From: Eubacteriales bacterium
Lineage (GTDB): Bacteria; Bacillota; Clostridia; Christensenellales; CAG-138
Assembly (NCBI GenBank): GCA_028703645.1
Contig: JAQVML010000130.1
Span: 1 to 5,298, forward strand
DNA length: 5,298 nt
Reading direction: 5' to 3'
The position numbers were made by a program, and so were the translations under genes. Below, in pieces: positions 1-5,298 of the stretch. The first letter of the stretch is position 1. Each line of letters starts with the position of its first letter. The notes beneath the pieces are model-generated. The model saw nothing but the letters and a program-made list of their open reading frames with translations, was not told where the DNA came from and did no database searches.

Positions 1-1127
1 GATCCCGCAAACACGCGCGCCGAAAGGTTCGGTTGCGGCAAAAGCAGGTGCTCCTGCGCACGAAGGAAGAGATAGCTCAGCTCGTTTTCCGAAGAAGTCC
101 CATCTTCGCTCTGCCCGCCGATGGCTACGTTAAAGCCGATCGGGAACCCCGCGAAATACTTCGCGCTTCCGCTGCTGCGCAGATACACGATTTGGTTAAA
201 CTTAAGGAACAGGCACTCGATGAGTTCCAGCGCGGTTTCGCTCGTCAGCGCGCCCGACGCGATGTCTTTCTCATAAAATGGATAGAGGTATTGATCCATG
301 CGCCCCGGCGAAAAGGAGGAGGCGTTGCTCTCCATCTGCAACATGACGTATAAAAACCAGCTCGCTTGCAGCGCCTCGCGGAAGGTTTCCGGCGCGCGCC
401 CGCTGAGAGCCTCGCAAACGCGAGCAATCTCGAGAAGCTCGTCCTTCTTTTCGGAGGTAGCCGCCATCTCGCGGGCCAGCGCCGCATAGCGCCGCATGAA
501 CAGACAAGCGCCCTCCAGCGAGAGGATCAGTCCGTCGTAAAATTCTGCGTTTTCCGGATGCTCCGCACGCTTTGCTTTGGCTTCATCTATCAGTCCACTT
601 GGGCCAAACTTGAGCCAGCGCTCGGTGTTCGGGCAGATATGCCCCTGCGCATGGTCGGTCTGGTTGATCTTCGCAACCTTGCCGATGGCGCGCATCTCGC
701 CACCGATTCGCTCGTCGAGAATGTCTTCCAGCGTCTTGCCTTTCCAGAATGGAAAGATGTCCTCATGAAACGCTTTCACATCCTCTTTACGAATCTGAAA
801 CGGGTCTTGCGGACGCGTCGGCAGGGTCTCGATCTCGCGATCCACCCAGCTTAGGCCCGACTCGGGAAAGATGACGCCCGCGCGCACACCGGTGGTGCGG
901 TTGCCGACGATGAGTTCGCCTTCGGTGATCTTAATCTCGATCTTGACGAGCGCTTCTTTGAGCGAAAGCGCGCGCAAAATGTTGCGCGGCAGGTCGCCAT
1001 GCGCGCGGTAAACCTCGGTAACGATCTTCGCCTGTTCGACAGACGCAAAGCGTTCCTCGGCAAACATGACTTCCTTTAGTTTTTGTACGCGATGGCTCAT
1101 CGGTAACTGATCGAGCTCGGTTTTCAT
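1..1127 (-). CDS. pflD: PflD-like glycyl radical enzyme, N-terminal part (cut by left edge); probable 1,5-anhydromannitol-6-phosphate lyase
   Basis: The frame is open from an ATG at 1125-1127 to the left edge, giving 375 residues with no stop. This is about half of a family protein of roughly 765-810 residues; the catalytic Cys and the C-terminal glycyl loop lie outside. Blocks shared with E. coli PflD, recalled from memory, are ELIVGNRT (71-78), PTRPQD (103-108), NQTD...QGH (155-163), ESNASS...GRMDQY (266-280), LRSSGSAKYFAGFP (316-329) and LPQPNL (363-368). PflD is reported to open the ring of 1,5-anhydromannitol-6-phosphate by radical C-O cleavage to 1-deoxyfructose-6-phosphate in the cytoplasm. 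An activating radical SAM enzyme is required and is not in the window. The first ATG is chosen because AAGGGA sits 7 nt upstream. Met10 (MSHRV) aligns better with the E. coli N-terminus but has no ribosome site. The GRE family is near certain, the PflD subgroup likely, the substrate inferred. Confidence 0.88.
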   Translation of the reverse strand, partial: MKTELDQLPMSHRVQKLKEVMFAEERFASVEQAKIVTEVYRAHGDLPRNILRALSLKEALVKIEIKITEGELIVGNRTTGVRAGVIFPESGLSWVDREIETLPTRPQDPFQIRKEDVKAFHEDIFPFWKGKTLEDILDERIGGEMRAIGKVAKINQTDHAQGHICPNTERWLKFGPSGLIDEAKAKRAEHPENAEFYDGLILSLEGACLFMRRYAALAREMAATSEKKDELLEIARVCEALSGRAPETFREALQASWFLYVMLQMESNASSFSPGRMDQYLYPFYEKDIASGALTSETALELIECLFLKFNQIVYLRSSGSAKYFAGFPIGFNVAIGGQSEDGTSSENELSYLFLRAQEHLLLPQPNLSARVFAG

Positions 1128-1134
1128 GAATATA

Positions 1135-1140
1135 TCCCTT
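1135..1140 (-). promoter_or_regulatory. Ribosome binding site of the PflD-like gene
   Basis: AAGGGA on the minus strand lies 7 nt before the ATG at 1127. It is a moderate match to the anti-Shine-Dalgarno sequence and decides for this ATG over the in-frame ATG at 1098-1100, which is preceded by CAGTTACCG and no purine-rich box. Confidence 0.6.
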
Positions 1141-1182
1141 TGTTTTGGCCTGTGTGAAAAAGTGCGTTGTTTTATCTTCGAT

Positions 1183-1210
1183 ATTGAATTTTGTGTGTAT
1201 GAATCGTCAA
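1183..1210 (-). promoter_or_regulatory. Candidate sigma-A promoter of the PflD-like gene
   Basis: On the minus strand TTGACG (1205-1210, five of six consensus bases) is followed after 16 bp by TTCAAT (1183-1188, four of six, lacking the important second-position A). Transcription would begin near 1175, leaving a leader of about 50 nt. The weak -10 is what one expects of a promoter that needs an activator, and repeated boxes lie immediately upstream. The -35 is the firmer part of this call; the -10 could be shifted by one or two bases. Confidence 0.5.
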
Positions 1211-1252
1211 TTTGTTTCGAATGAAATTTCTTTTTCAATGAATAGAATGAAT
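1197..1252 (-). promoter_or_regulatory. Repeated ATTCATT boxes, candidate AraC-type regulator sites
   Basis: On the plus strand AATGAAT occurs twice in tandem with a 9-bp period (1237-1243 and 1246-1252). Related TGAAA/TGAAT cores start at 1222 and 1200, so the outer pair is spaced 22 bp, about two helical turns. The boxes flank and overlap the -35 element of the PflD-like gene, a typical activator position. The AraC-family gene next door is the obvious candidate protein. The repeats are seen directly; the binding role is inferred, and chance is possible in such AT-rich DNA. Confidence 0.35.
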
Positions 1253-1280
1253 CTGCTTGTTTCTATAAGAATGCTACCAT

Positions 1281-1305
1281 AAAAAAAACGGTCCTAAAAC
1301 CGTTT
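1281..1305 (-). terminator. Intrinsic terminator of the AraC-family gene
   Basis: Read on the minus strand, AAACGGT (1299-1305) pairs with ACCGTTT (1286-1292) around a 6-nt loop. The stem runs into a tract of eight T (1288-1281), three of which pair. It lies 22 bp after the stop codon of the AraC-family gene and before the promoter of the PflD-like gene, so it should insulate the two. The stem is only 7 bp with three G-C pairs, so readthrough is possible. Confidence 0.7.
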
Positions 1306-1327
1306 CTTGAGTCTAAAACGTATACTA

Positions 1328-2143
1328 TCATGAACCTGAGGCTCTGTTTTCAATCTCATTTTTCCGGAACTCCCGCGTGGACATCCCCGTGTAGGCGCGA
1401 AACGCACGATAGAAAAATTTGGTAGAATGATAGCCCGTTTGGTAGGCGATCTCTTCGGTATTCAGATTGCTGGCAATCAGCATCGCTTTTGCGGCCTCCA
1501 TCCGGAGAGAGTTGAGATATTCCATCAACGAAAGCCCCGTCTTTTGCTTAAACGTGCGGCTGAGGAAGGATTTACTGACGTAGACCATGTCCGCGAGTTG
1601 CTGGACGCTAATGCTTTCGGTCATGTGGTCGTGCAGATAGAGAATCACGCGGCTGATCATGTCGTTTTGCGTCTGCTTTTCAAAATAGCAACGACCGATG
1701 AGCAGAACAACGCTCTTGACATAGTGGTCAATCAGCGTTTGGCACGGCGTACTGCTCTTATATTCGGCGTGGATGGCCTCCATGAGCCACTTGAATCTCG
1801 CGTCCCTGTCCTGAATCCGCAGAATGTCTGCGAGTTCCAGCCCCGGTATATCCACCCAGAGGCAGATGATCTCCTGATGATGGTCAAACTGCAAGCTCTC
1901 CGTGTGCGGCTTCCCCTTTGGATAGATGATCATGTCGTAAAACGAGGCTTGTACGCTGGTTTCGCCCGTTATCACGCGCGCGTTGCCATAGAGGAAGTAG
2001 ATCAGCTCGATGCAGTTGTGGCAGTGCTCCTGAAAGTTCCAGATATTGCTGCGCTCGTCAAACCGCTCGCAAAACAAAACCGGCGTTTGGGAAGCTTCCA
2101 CCGCCGCGCAAAACCCGTCAAACCCCTCGGAAAAAAAGTCCAA
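1328..2143 (-). CDS. AraC-family transcriptional regulator with N-terminal cupin sensor
   Basis: The protein has 271 residues, usual for a two-domain AraC regulator. The N-terminal part (about 20-100) looks like the AraC_binding cupin: FQEHCHNCIELIYFLYG (38-53) with His40, His42 and Glu46 in the usual ligand-cup positions, then YPKGKPH (74-80). The C-terminal part holds two helix-turn-helix units: SVQQLADMVYVSKSFLSRTF (179-198) and EEIAYQTGYHSTKFFYRAF (230-248), ending in the typical GMSTREFRK. Such proteins usually activate catabolic genes on binding a sugar-like effector. The start is TTG at 2141-2143, supported by AAGGAGA 7 nt upstream; no ATG fits nearby. It stands alone between two terminators, directly upstream of the PflD-like gene, which is its most likely target. 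Family assignment is firm; the effector is unknown, with an anhydrohexitol or its phosphate a guess from context. Confidence 0.93.
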   Translation of the reverse strand: MDFFSEGFDGFCAAVEASQTPVLFCERFDERSNIWNFQEHCHNCIELIYFLYGNARVITGETSVQASFYDMIIYPKGKPHTESLQFDHHQEIICLWVDIPGLELADILRIQDRDARFKWLMEAIHAEYKSSTPCQTLIDHYVKSVVLLIGRCYFEKQTQNDMISRVILYLHDHMTESISVQQLADMVYVSKSFLSRTFKQKTGLSLMEYLNSLRMEAAKAMLIASNLNTEEIAYQTGYHSTKFFYRAFRAYTGMSTREFRKNEIENRASGS

Positions 2144-2150
2144 TGCAATC

Positions 2151-2157
2151 TCTCCTT
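2151..2157 (-). promoter_or_regulatory. Strong ribosome binding site deciding a TTG start
   Basis: AAGGAGA on the minus strand lies 7 nt before the TTG at 2143. This near-perfect Shine-Dalgarno sequence is the main reason to accept the non-ATG start of the AraC-family gene. Confidence 0.75.
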
Positions 2158-2174
2158 TTTGGTCGTAAAAAGAA

Positions 2175-2192
2175 CGAAACGGTATCGTTTCG
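2175..2192. promoter_or_regulatory. 18-bp palindrome in the AraC-gene leader, candidate operator
   Basis: CGAAACG and CGTTTCG form a perfect 7-bp inverted repeat with a 4-bp spacer (GTAT). The half-sites are 11 bp apart centre to centre, one helical turn, as expected for a dimeric repressor. It lies between the upstream terminator and the ribosome site of the AraC-family gene, where its promoter must be, although no convincing -10/-35 pair was found there. The half-site GAAACGGTA recurs in the leader of the DeoR-type gene. Symmetry and helical spacing are seen; the protein that binds is not known. A weak RNA hairpin is the alternative. Confidence 0.45.
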
Positions 2193-2203
2193 CATCCCCG
2201 GCG

Positions 2204-2231
2204 AAAAAAAGAACGGAGGCGTTTCCTCCGT
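2204..2231 (-). terminator. Intrinsic terminator of the DeoR-family gene
   Basis: On the minus strand ACGGAGG (2225-2231) pairs with CCTCCGT (2213-2219) around a 5-nt loop, followed by TC and seven T (2210-2204). It starts 8 bp after the stop codon of the DeoR-type gene. The stem is GC-rich and the U-run uninterrupted, so this is the strongest terminator in the window and separates the two regulator genes into different transcripts. Confidence 0.88.
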
Positions 2232-2239
2232 GATTTGGT

Positions 2240-2983
2240 TTACGTGAGAATGATCTCTACGCCGTTCTCGATCAGCGATGCGCGGCAATTCTCCGGCACC
2301 GCGTTGGTGATCACGTGCGTCACCTGTCGCGCAGGCATGAGCTGCACCACGCCGCGCTTGTTAAACTTGGACTCGTCCGTCAGGATAATGCGCTTGTCCG
2401 CGCGGGCCGCCATCGCGCGAACAGCCTCCGCGCGGAGCATGTCCACATTGGAAAACCCCTGTTTGGGGTCATAGCCGTCGGTGCCGATGAAGAACTTATC
2501 GACATAGTATTCCTCCGCGCATTTGCCGACGAGCGGGCCGCTCATCACCTGCGCGTCGGGATCATACGTGCCGCCGAGCAGCACCACGCGCGCGCCGGGT
2601 ATGGAGCGGACATAGCCCGCAATAAACGCGGAATTCGTGATGATGGTCACATCCCGTTTTTTGCGCACAAGCTCTTCCGCGAGCATTGCGCAGGTGGAGC
2701 CGGACTCGATCATCACCGCCTCGCCGCTGCCCACCATGTCCGCGGCGCGCTTTGCAATGCGCCGCTTGACTTCATAGTCAAACGTCATGCGATAGCCGAC
2801 GTCGTTGGGAGAGACGCGCATGGCGCAGCCGTGCTGCCGGTGCAACAGCCCCTTGTTTTCGAGAATCGCGAGGTCTTTTCGCACCGTGACGGCGGAAACG
2901 TTGAGCCGCTCCGCGAGGTCGTTGACGTCCAGCGTCTCCTCGCGATTGAGCAGGTCGAGTATGGTTAGACAGCGCTGATTCAT
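2240..2983 (-). CDS. DeoR-family transcriptional repressor, sugar-phosphate sensing
   Basis: From the start chosen here the protein has 247 residues, the standard DeoR length. The N-terminal winged helix-turn-helix (about 1-55) has the family pattern: LTILDLLNREETLDVNDLAE, then NVSAVTVRKDLAILENKGLL, then HGCA at 51-54 in place of the usual HGGA. The DeoR sensor domain follows, with IESGSTCAMLAEEL (92-105), ITNS (115-118), LGGTYDP (136-142), FIGTDGYDPKQGFS (165-178) and LTDESKF (201-207), the fold that binds phosphorylated sugars. The start at 2981-2983 is chosen because AGGAG sits 7 nt upstream, the HTH begins at once as in relatives, and the promoter would start transcription downstream of the longer frame's ATG at 3052. 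The gene follows the YbiW-like GRE by 132 bp and has its own promoter and terminator. A phosphorylated anhydrohexitol or 1-deoxyfructose-6-phosphate as inducer is inference from context. Confidence 0.93.
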   Translation of the reverse strand: MNQRCLTILDLLNREETLDVNDLAERLNVSAVTVRKDLAILENKGLLHRQHGCAMRVSPNDVGYRMTFDYEVKRRIAKRAADMVGSGEAVMIESGSTCAMLAEELVRKKRDVTIITNSAFIAGYVRSIPGARVVLLGGTYDPDAQVMSGPLVGKCAEEYYVDKFFIGTDGYDPKQGFSNVDMLRAEAVRAMAARADKRIILTDESKFNKRGVVQLMPARQVTHVITNAVPENCRASLIENGVEIILT

Positions 2984-2990
2984 TTCATAA

Positions 2991-2995
2991 CTCCT
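2991..2995 (-). promoter_or_regulatory. Ribosome binding site fixing the DeoR-type start
   Basis: AGGAG on the minus strand lies 7 nt before the ATG at 2983. No comparable purine box precedes the alternative in-frame ATGs at 3029-3031 and 3050-3052. Confidence 0.75.
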
Positions 2996-3002
2996 ATTTA
3001 CC

Positions 3003-3038
3003 GTTTCAAATGCCTGATCCAACTTGATCATATGAAAC
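3003..3038. promoter_or_regulatory. Nested inverted repeats in the DeoR-type leader, candidate autoregulatory operator
   Basis: Two inverted repeats are nested in the untranslated leader. The outer pair is GTTTCA (3003-3008) with TGAAAC (3033-3038). The inner pair is TGATC (3015-3019) with GATCA (3026-3030), spaced 6 bp. They lie just downstream of the predicted transcription start, where a bound repressor would block its own gene. DeoR-family proteins are commonly autoregulated. The arms are short, so this remains a proposal. Confidence 0.35.
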
Positions 3039-3052
3039 CAATCTTTGCGCAT

Positions 3053-3081
3053 ATTATAACAGTTTTCGAGCCGTTTTCCAA
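3053..3081 (-). promoter_or_regulatory. Sigma-A promoter with extended -10 for the DeoR-type gene
   Basis: On the minus strand TTGGAA (3076-3081) is followed by a 17-bp spacer and a perfect TATAAT (3053-3058), itself preceded by TG one base upstream, an extended -10. Spacing is optimal. Transcription should start near 3046, giving a leader of about 60 nt before the ATG at 2983. It lies in the gap after the YbiW-like gene, so the repressor can be made independently of it. Confidence 0.75.
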
Positions 3082-3115
3082 CGGATAAACACGCGACTGC
3101 GCCGGAAATCCTCGA

Positions 3116-5298
3116 TTACAGCACCTGTTCGGTTCTCGCGATGATGTCGTCCTGTGTCTGGCGCGAGAGCACGTTGAAAAACGCCGAGTAACCCGCCACA
3201 CGGACGATGAGATCCTTGTGGTTTTCGGGATGAACCTGTGCGTCCAGCATCGTCTCGCGGGAGACGACGTTGTATTGTACATGAAATCCCTTGAGCGTGT
3301 TAAAGAACGTGCGCAGCAGCAGCAGCAGTTTCTGCCGATCGCGCGGCTTTTCGAGCATGCTGGGCGCTACCTTTTGGTTGAGCAGCACGCCGCCCGTGAT
3401 CTTGTCCGTGCGGAGTTTGCTGACGCTCTTAAACACGCTGGTGGGGCCGTTGACGTCCGCTGCGTGCGTGGGCGAGCAGCCCTCCGCAAGCGGGTCGCCC
3501 TTGTGCCGCCCGTCGGGCGTTGCGCAAGTGCCCGCGCCCTGCGGCACGTTGGCGGAGATGGAACTGGTGCCCGCGTAGTAGCAGCCGCCGATCGGCCCGC
3601 GTCCATAGCGCGTGTTTTTATACTTTTTCAGCTCGTCGATGTAACTGTCGTAGCCTTCCACCACGAGGCTGTCCACATAGTCGTCGTCATTACCAAATTT
3701 CGGTACGGCGAGCAGAAGCTTTCTGATCTCTTCTCCGCGCTCGCCCGCAAAATCGGTCAATAGCGCGTTCCAGAGTTCTTCGCGCGTGATGCTATGATCC
3801 TCATAGACCGTCTTTTTAATCGCGGCAAGGGAGTCGCCGAGGTTCGCGATGCCGACCTGCAAGTCGCTGATGAAATCATAGACCGCGCCGCCTTCTTTTA
3901 GGTGCTTGCCGCGCGCGATGCAGTCCTCTGTCAACGCGGAGCAGAGGATATCCGGCACCTCCTGCTCCAACACCATGTCGGCAGCGGAATCGAGAATCAC
4001 CGCCTGGCGGCAGAATTCGCGCACGAAGATGTCCCAGGCTTTGCGCACATCGTCAAACGATTCCATGTTCAGGAAATGTCCCGTGCCTTCAAAGACGCGC
4101 TTGCCGCTGTCGATATCCACGCCGTCGTTGAGCGCAATCATCAGCGTCTTCGGAAAGTTGAGGAAGCTCATGCCCGTGCAGCGATAGCCCCATTTACCGG
4201 GCACCGCCACCTCGACGCAGCCGATGGCGCTGTAGTTATACGCGTCCTCTTTTTTCACGCCGATGTTGAGGAACGAGGGTATAATGATTTCGTCGCTGTT
4301 GAAGGCGGGCATGCCAAACCCGCAGCGGATTACCTGAATGCACTCCTGCATAAACGCGTCGCTGAGTCCCTTGTGGTAGCGAACCGTGAGGTTCGGCTGC
4401 GGCAGGTGGCAGCGCGCAACGGAGCGTAGAATCATATAGCTGAGTTCGTTGACCGCGTCCTTGCCGTCCACGGTTTGGCCGCCGACGGTCACATTCTGGT
4501 AAAGAGGGCTGCCAGCGGAGAAACGCGTATGCGACCAAGAGCGAATCTTGTTGACCGTAAACGTACGAAGCCAGAGATTTTCGAGTAGTTCCAGCGCCTG
4601 CTCTTCGCTCATGCCTTCGGCGCGGCTCTTTACATAATACGGGTAAACGTATTGATCCATGCGCCCGTAGGAGAGCGAGTGGCCGTTGCTCTCGATTTGG
4701 AGCACGACGTGCATAAGCCAAATACTCTGCAGCGCCTCGTGGAAGCTTTCCGCAGGTTGCATCGGCACCTTGCGGCAGATGCGCGCAAGCTCTAATAGTT
4801 CCTTTGCGCGCTCCGGCGAGGCGGTTTTTGCCTGCTCCTCCGCCAGCGCGGCATAGCGCAGGGCGAATGCCTCGACGGCGTCCAGCACGATCAGAATCGA
4901 GCGGTAGAAGTAGCTTTTCTTGAGGTCTTCAAAGTTCGAAAGTTCCAGCTTCTCCTGCTGCTCCAGCGTGCGCGCGCGGTAGCCCGCGAGTCCTTCGCGC
5001 AGGATTCTGCCGTAATCGACCGCGATATGCGCATCTCCCGAAGTGATGTTGCCTTCCGTCTTGATGATGCCGAGGTCGTAAAACAATCTCGCCCGCTCCG
5101 GAAACGCCGCGTAGCCCTTGTCCTGCAAGGTGCGCCCTTTCCAGTAGGGGTAGATGTCGCGCAAAATCTGCTTGTTCTCCTCCGTGATGGTAAACCGATC
5201 ACCGTCGCGCTTGTCAAACGCGTCCAGTTCGTTGATCACCCAATCCATCGCGTATTCGGGGAAGATCGGCGCGCTGCGGTCGCTCGACGCCTGATTGC
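3116..5298 (-). CDS. ybiW: YbiW-like (PflF) glycyl radical enzyme, N-terminus cut by right edge; probable 1,5-anhydroglucitol-6-phosphate lyase
   Basis: 726 residues are visible up to a TAA at 3116-3118. The frame is open to the right edge and begins NQASS.RSAPIFPEY, matching E. coli YbiW from about residue 76, so roughly 75 residues are missing; the internal ATG at 5248 is not the start. Catalytic Cys is in GCVE (codon 4217-4219) with the partner Glu two residues on. The radical Gly is in RVAGYSAFF (codon 3191-3193), 24 residues before the C-terminus. YbiW-type blocks recalled from memory include EGNITSGDAH, NKIRSWSH, GSPLYQNVTVGGQ, CGFGMPAFN, GKWGYRCTGMSF, KFGNDDD and YYAGTSSISANVP. A single Cys before Val-Glu excludes pyruvate formate-lyase, which has Cys-Cys. 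E. coli YbiW is reported to convert 1,5-anhydroglucitol-6-phosphate to 1-deoxyfructose-6-phosphate. GRE identity is certain, subgroup strong, substrate inferred. Its promoter lies off the window, and no terminator was seen before the DeoR-type promoter. Confidence 0.95.
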   Translation of the reverse strand, partial: NQASSDRSAPIFPEYAMDWVINELDAFDKRDGDRFTITEENKQILRDIYPYWKGRTLQDKGYAAFPERARLFYDLGIIKTEGNITSGDAHIAVDYGRILREGLAGYRARTLEQQEKLELSNFEDLKKSYFYRSILIVLDAVEAFALRYAALAEEQAKTASPERAKELLELARICRKVPMQPAESFHEALQSIWLMHVVLQIESNGHSLSYGRMDQYVYPYYVKSRAEGMSEEQALELLENLWLRTFTVNKIRSWSHTRFSAGSPLYQNVTVGGQTVDGKDAVNELSYMILRSVARCHLPQPNLTVRYHKGLSDAFMQECIQVIRCGFGMPAFNSDEIIIPSFLNIGVKKEDAYNYSAIGCVEVAVPGKWGYRCTGMSFLNFPKTLMIALNDGVDIDSGKRVFEGTGHFLNMESFDDVRKAWDIFVREFCRQAVILDSAADMVLEQEVPDILCSALTEDCIARGKHLKEGGAVYDFISDLQVGIANLGDSLAAIKKTVYEDHSITREELWNALLTDFAGERGEEIRKLLLAVPKFGNDDDYVDSLVVEGYDSYIDELKKYKNTRYGRGPIGGCYYAGTSSISANVPQGAGTCATPDGRHKGDPLAEGCSPTHAADVNGPTSVFKSVSKLRTDKITGGVLLNQKVAPSMLEKPRDRQKLLLLLRTFFNTLKGFHVQYNVVSRETMLDAQVHPENHKDLIVRVAGYSAFFNVLSRQTQDDIIARTEQVL

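Noticed and set aside
1098..1127. Start of the PflD-like protein at Met10 (ATG 1098-1100)
   Set aside because: It fits the E. coli PflD N-terminus in length but lacks a Shine-Dalgarno sequence, whereas ATG 1125-1127 has AAGGGA at good spacing. Kept as the alternative.
1128..1280. A small gene in the AT-rich gap before the PflD-like gene
   Set aside because: No open frame with a ribosome site was found; the stretch is better explained as promoter and regulator sites.
1427..2233. Plus-strand open frame of 268 codons opposite the AraC-family gene
   Set aside because: It is antisense to a gene with clear domains, shows no recognisable protein motif, and runs through the terminator and leader of the AraC gene.
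2315..2968. Plus-strand open frame of 217 codons opposite the DeoR-type gene
   Set aside because: Its His/Ala/Arg-rich composition is typical of the complement of a GC-rich gene, with no family resemblance.
2984..3052. N-terminal extension of the DeoR-type protein from ATG 3052
   Set aside because: The extension overlaps the promoter -10 region and leader, has no ribosome site, and precedes the normal family N-terminus.
3071..3084. Hairpin CCGTT-GGAA-AACGG as terminator of the YbiW-like gene
   Set aside because: The stem is only 5 bp, no U-run follows, and it overlaps the -35 element of the DeoR-type promoter.
3218..3763. Plus-strand open frame opposite the YbiW-like gene
   Set aside because: It is a shadow of a highly conserved enzyme gene, with no ribosome site or domain.
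3116..5298. Annotation as pyruvate formate-lyase (formate acetyltransferase)
   Set aside because: Automatic pipelines often name this family so. True pyruvate formate-lyase has two adjacent catalytic cysteines; here a single Cys in GCVE is followed by Val-Glu, the dehydratase/lyase-type pattern.

Overview
The window carries four genes in tandem, all on the minus strand. In transcription order (right to left) they are: a glycyl radical enzyme (GRE) running off the right edge (3116-5298), a DeoR-family repressor (2240-2983), an AraC-family regulator (1328-2143), and a second, different GRE running off the left edge (1-1127). No RNA genes, insertion sequences, CRISPR arrays or long repeats are visible, and every gap between genes is 200 bp or shorter.

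The organism is probably an anaerobic, fermentative bacterium of the Clostridia/Firmicutes type, as found in animal guts. Glycyl radical enzymes are destroyed by oxygen. The Shine-Dalgarno sequences (AGGAG, AAGGAGA), the sigma-A-type extended -10 promoter and the compact stem-plus-U-run terminators fit a Gram-positive. The genes look moderately GC-rich by eye and the intergenic gaps are distinctly AT-rich. A genus cannot be named from this sequence.

The right-hand GRE matches Escherichia coli YbiW (PflF) along its whole visible length, and the left-hand GRE matches the N-terminal half of E. coli PflD (comparisons from memory, not a search). Published work on the two E. coli enzymes assigned them ring-opening C-O cleavage of 1,5-anhydroglucitol-6-phosphate (YbiW) and 1,5-anhydromannitol-6-phosphate (PflD). 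Both give 1-deoxyfructose-6-phosphate, which an Fsa-type aldolase splits to glyceraldehyde-3-phosphate and hydroxyacetone. If function follows family, this locus holds both epimer-specific entry enzymes of 'anhydroglycolysis' side by side, under a sugar-phosphate-sensing repressor and a cupin-type AraC regulator. The activating enzyme, aldolase, transporter or PTS and dehydrogenase would have to lie outside the window.

The gaps are rich in control signals. The deoR-type gene has a near-ideal promoter whose start point rules out the longest open frame and fixes translation at 2983, with nested inverted repeats just downstream. The repressor and AraC genes each end in an intrinsic terminator. 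The AraC gene uses a TTG start with a strong ribosome site and has an 18-bp palindrome in its leader. The PflD-like gene has a TTGACG promoter preceded by repeated ATTCATT boxes that could bind the AraC protein. The 8-mer GAAACGGT occurs once in each of the three gaps and was not found elsewhere by eye.
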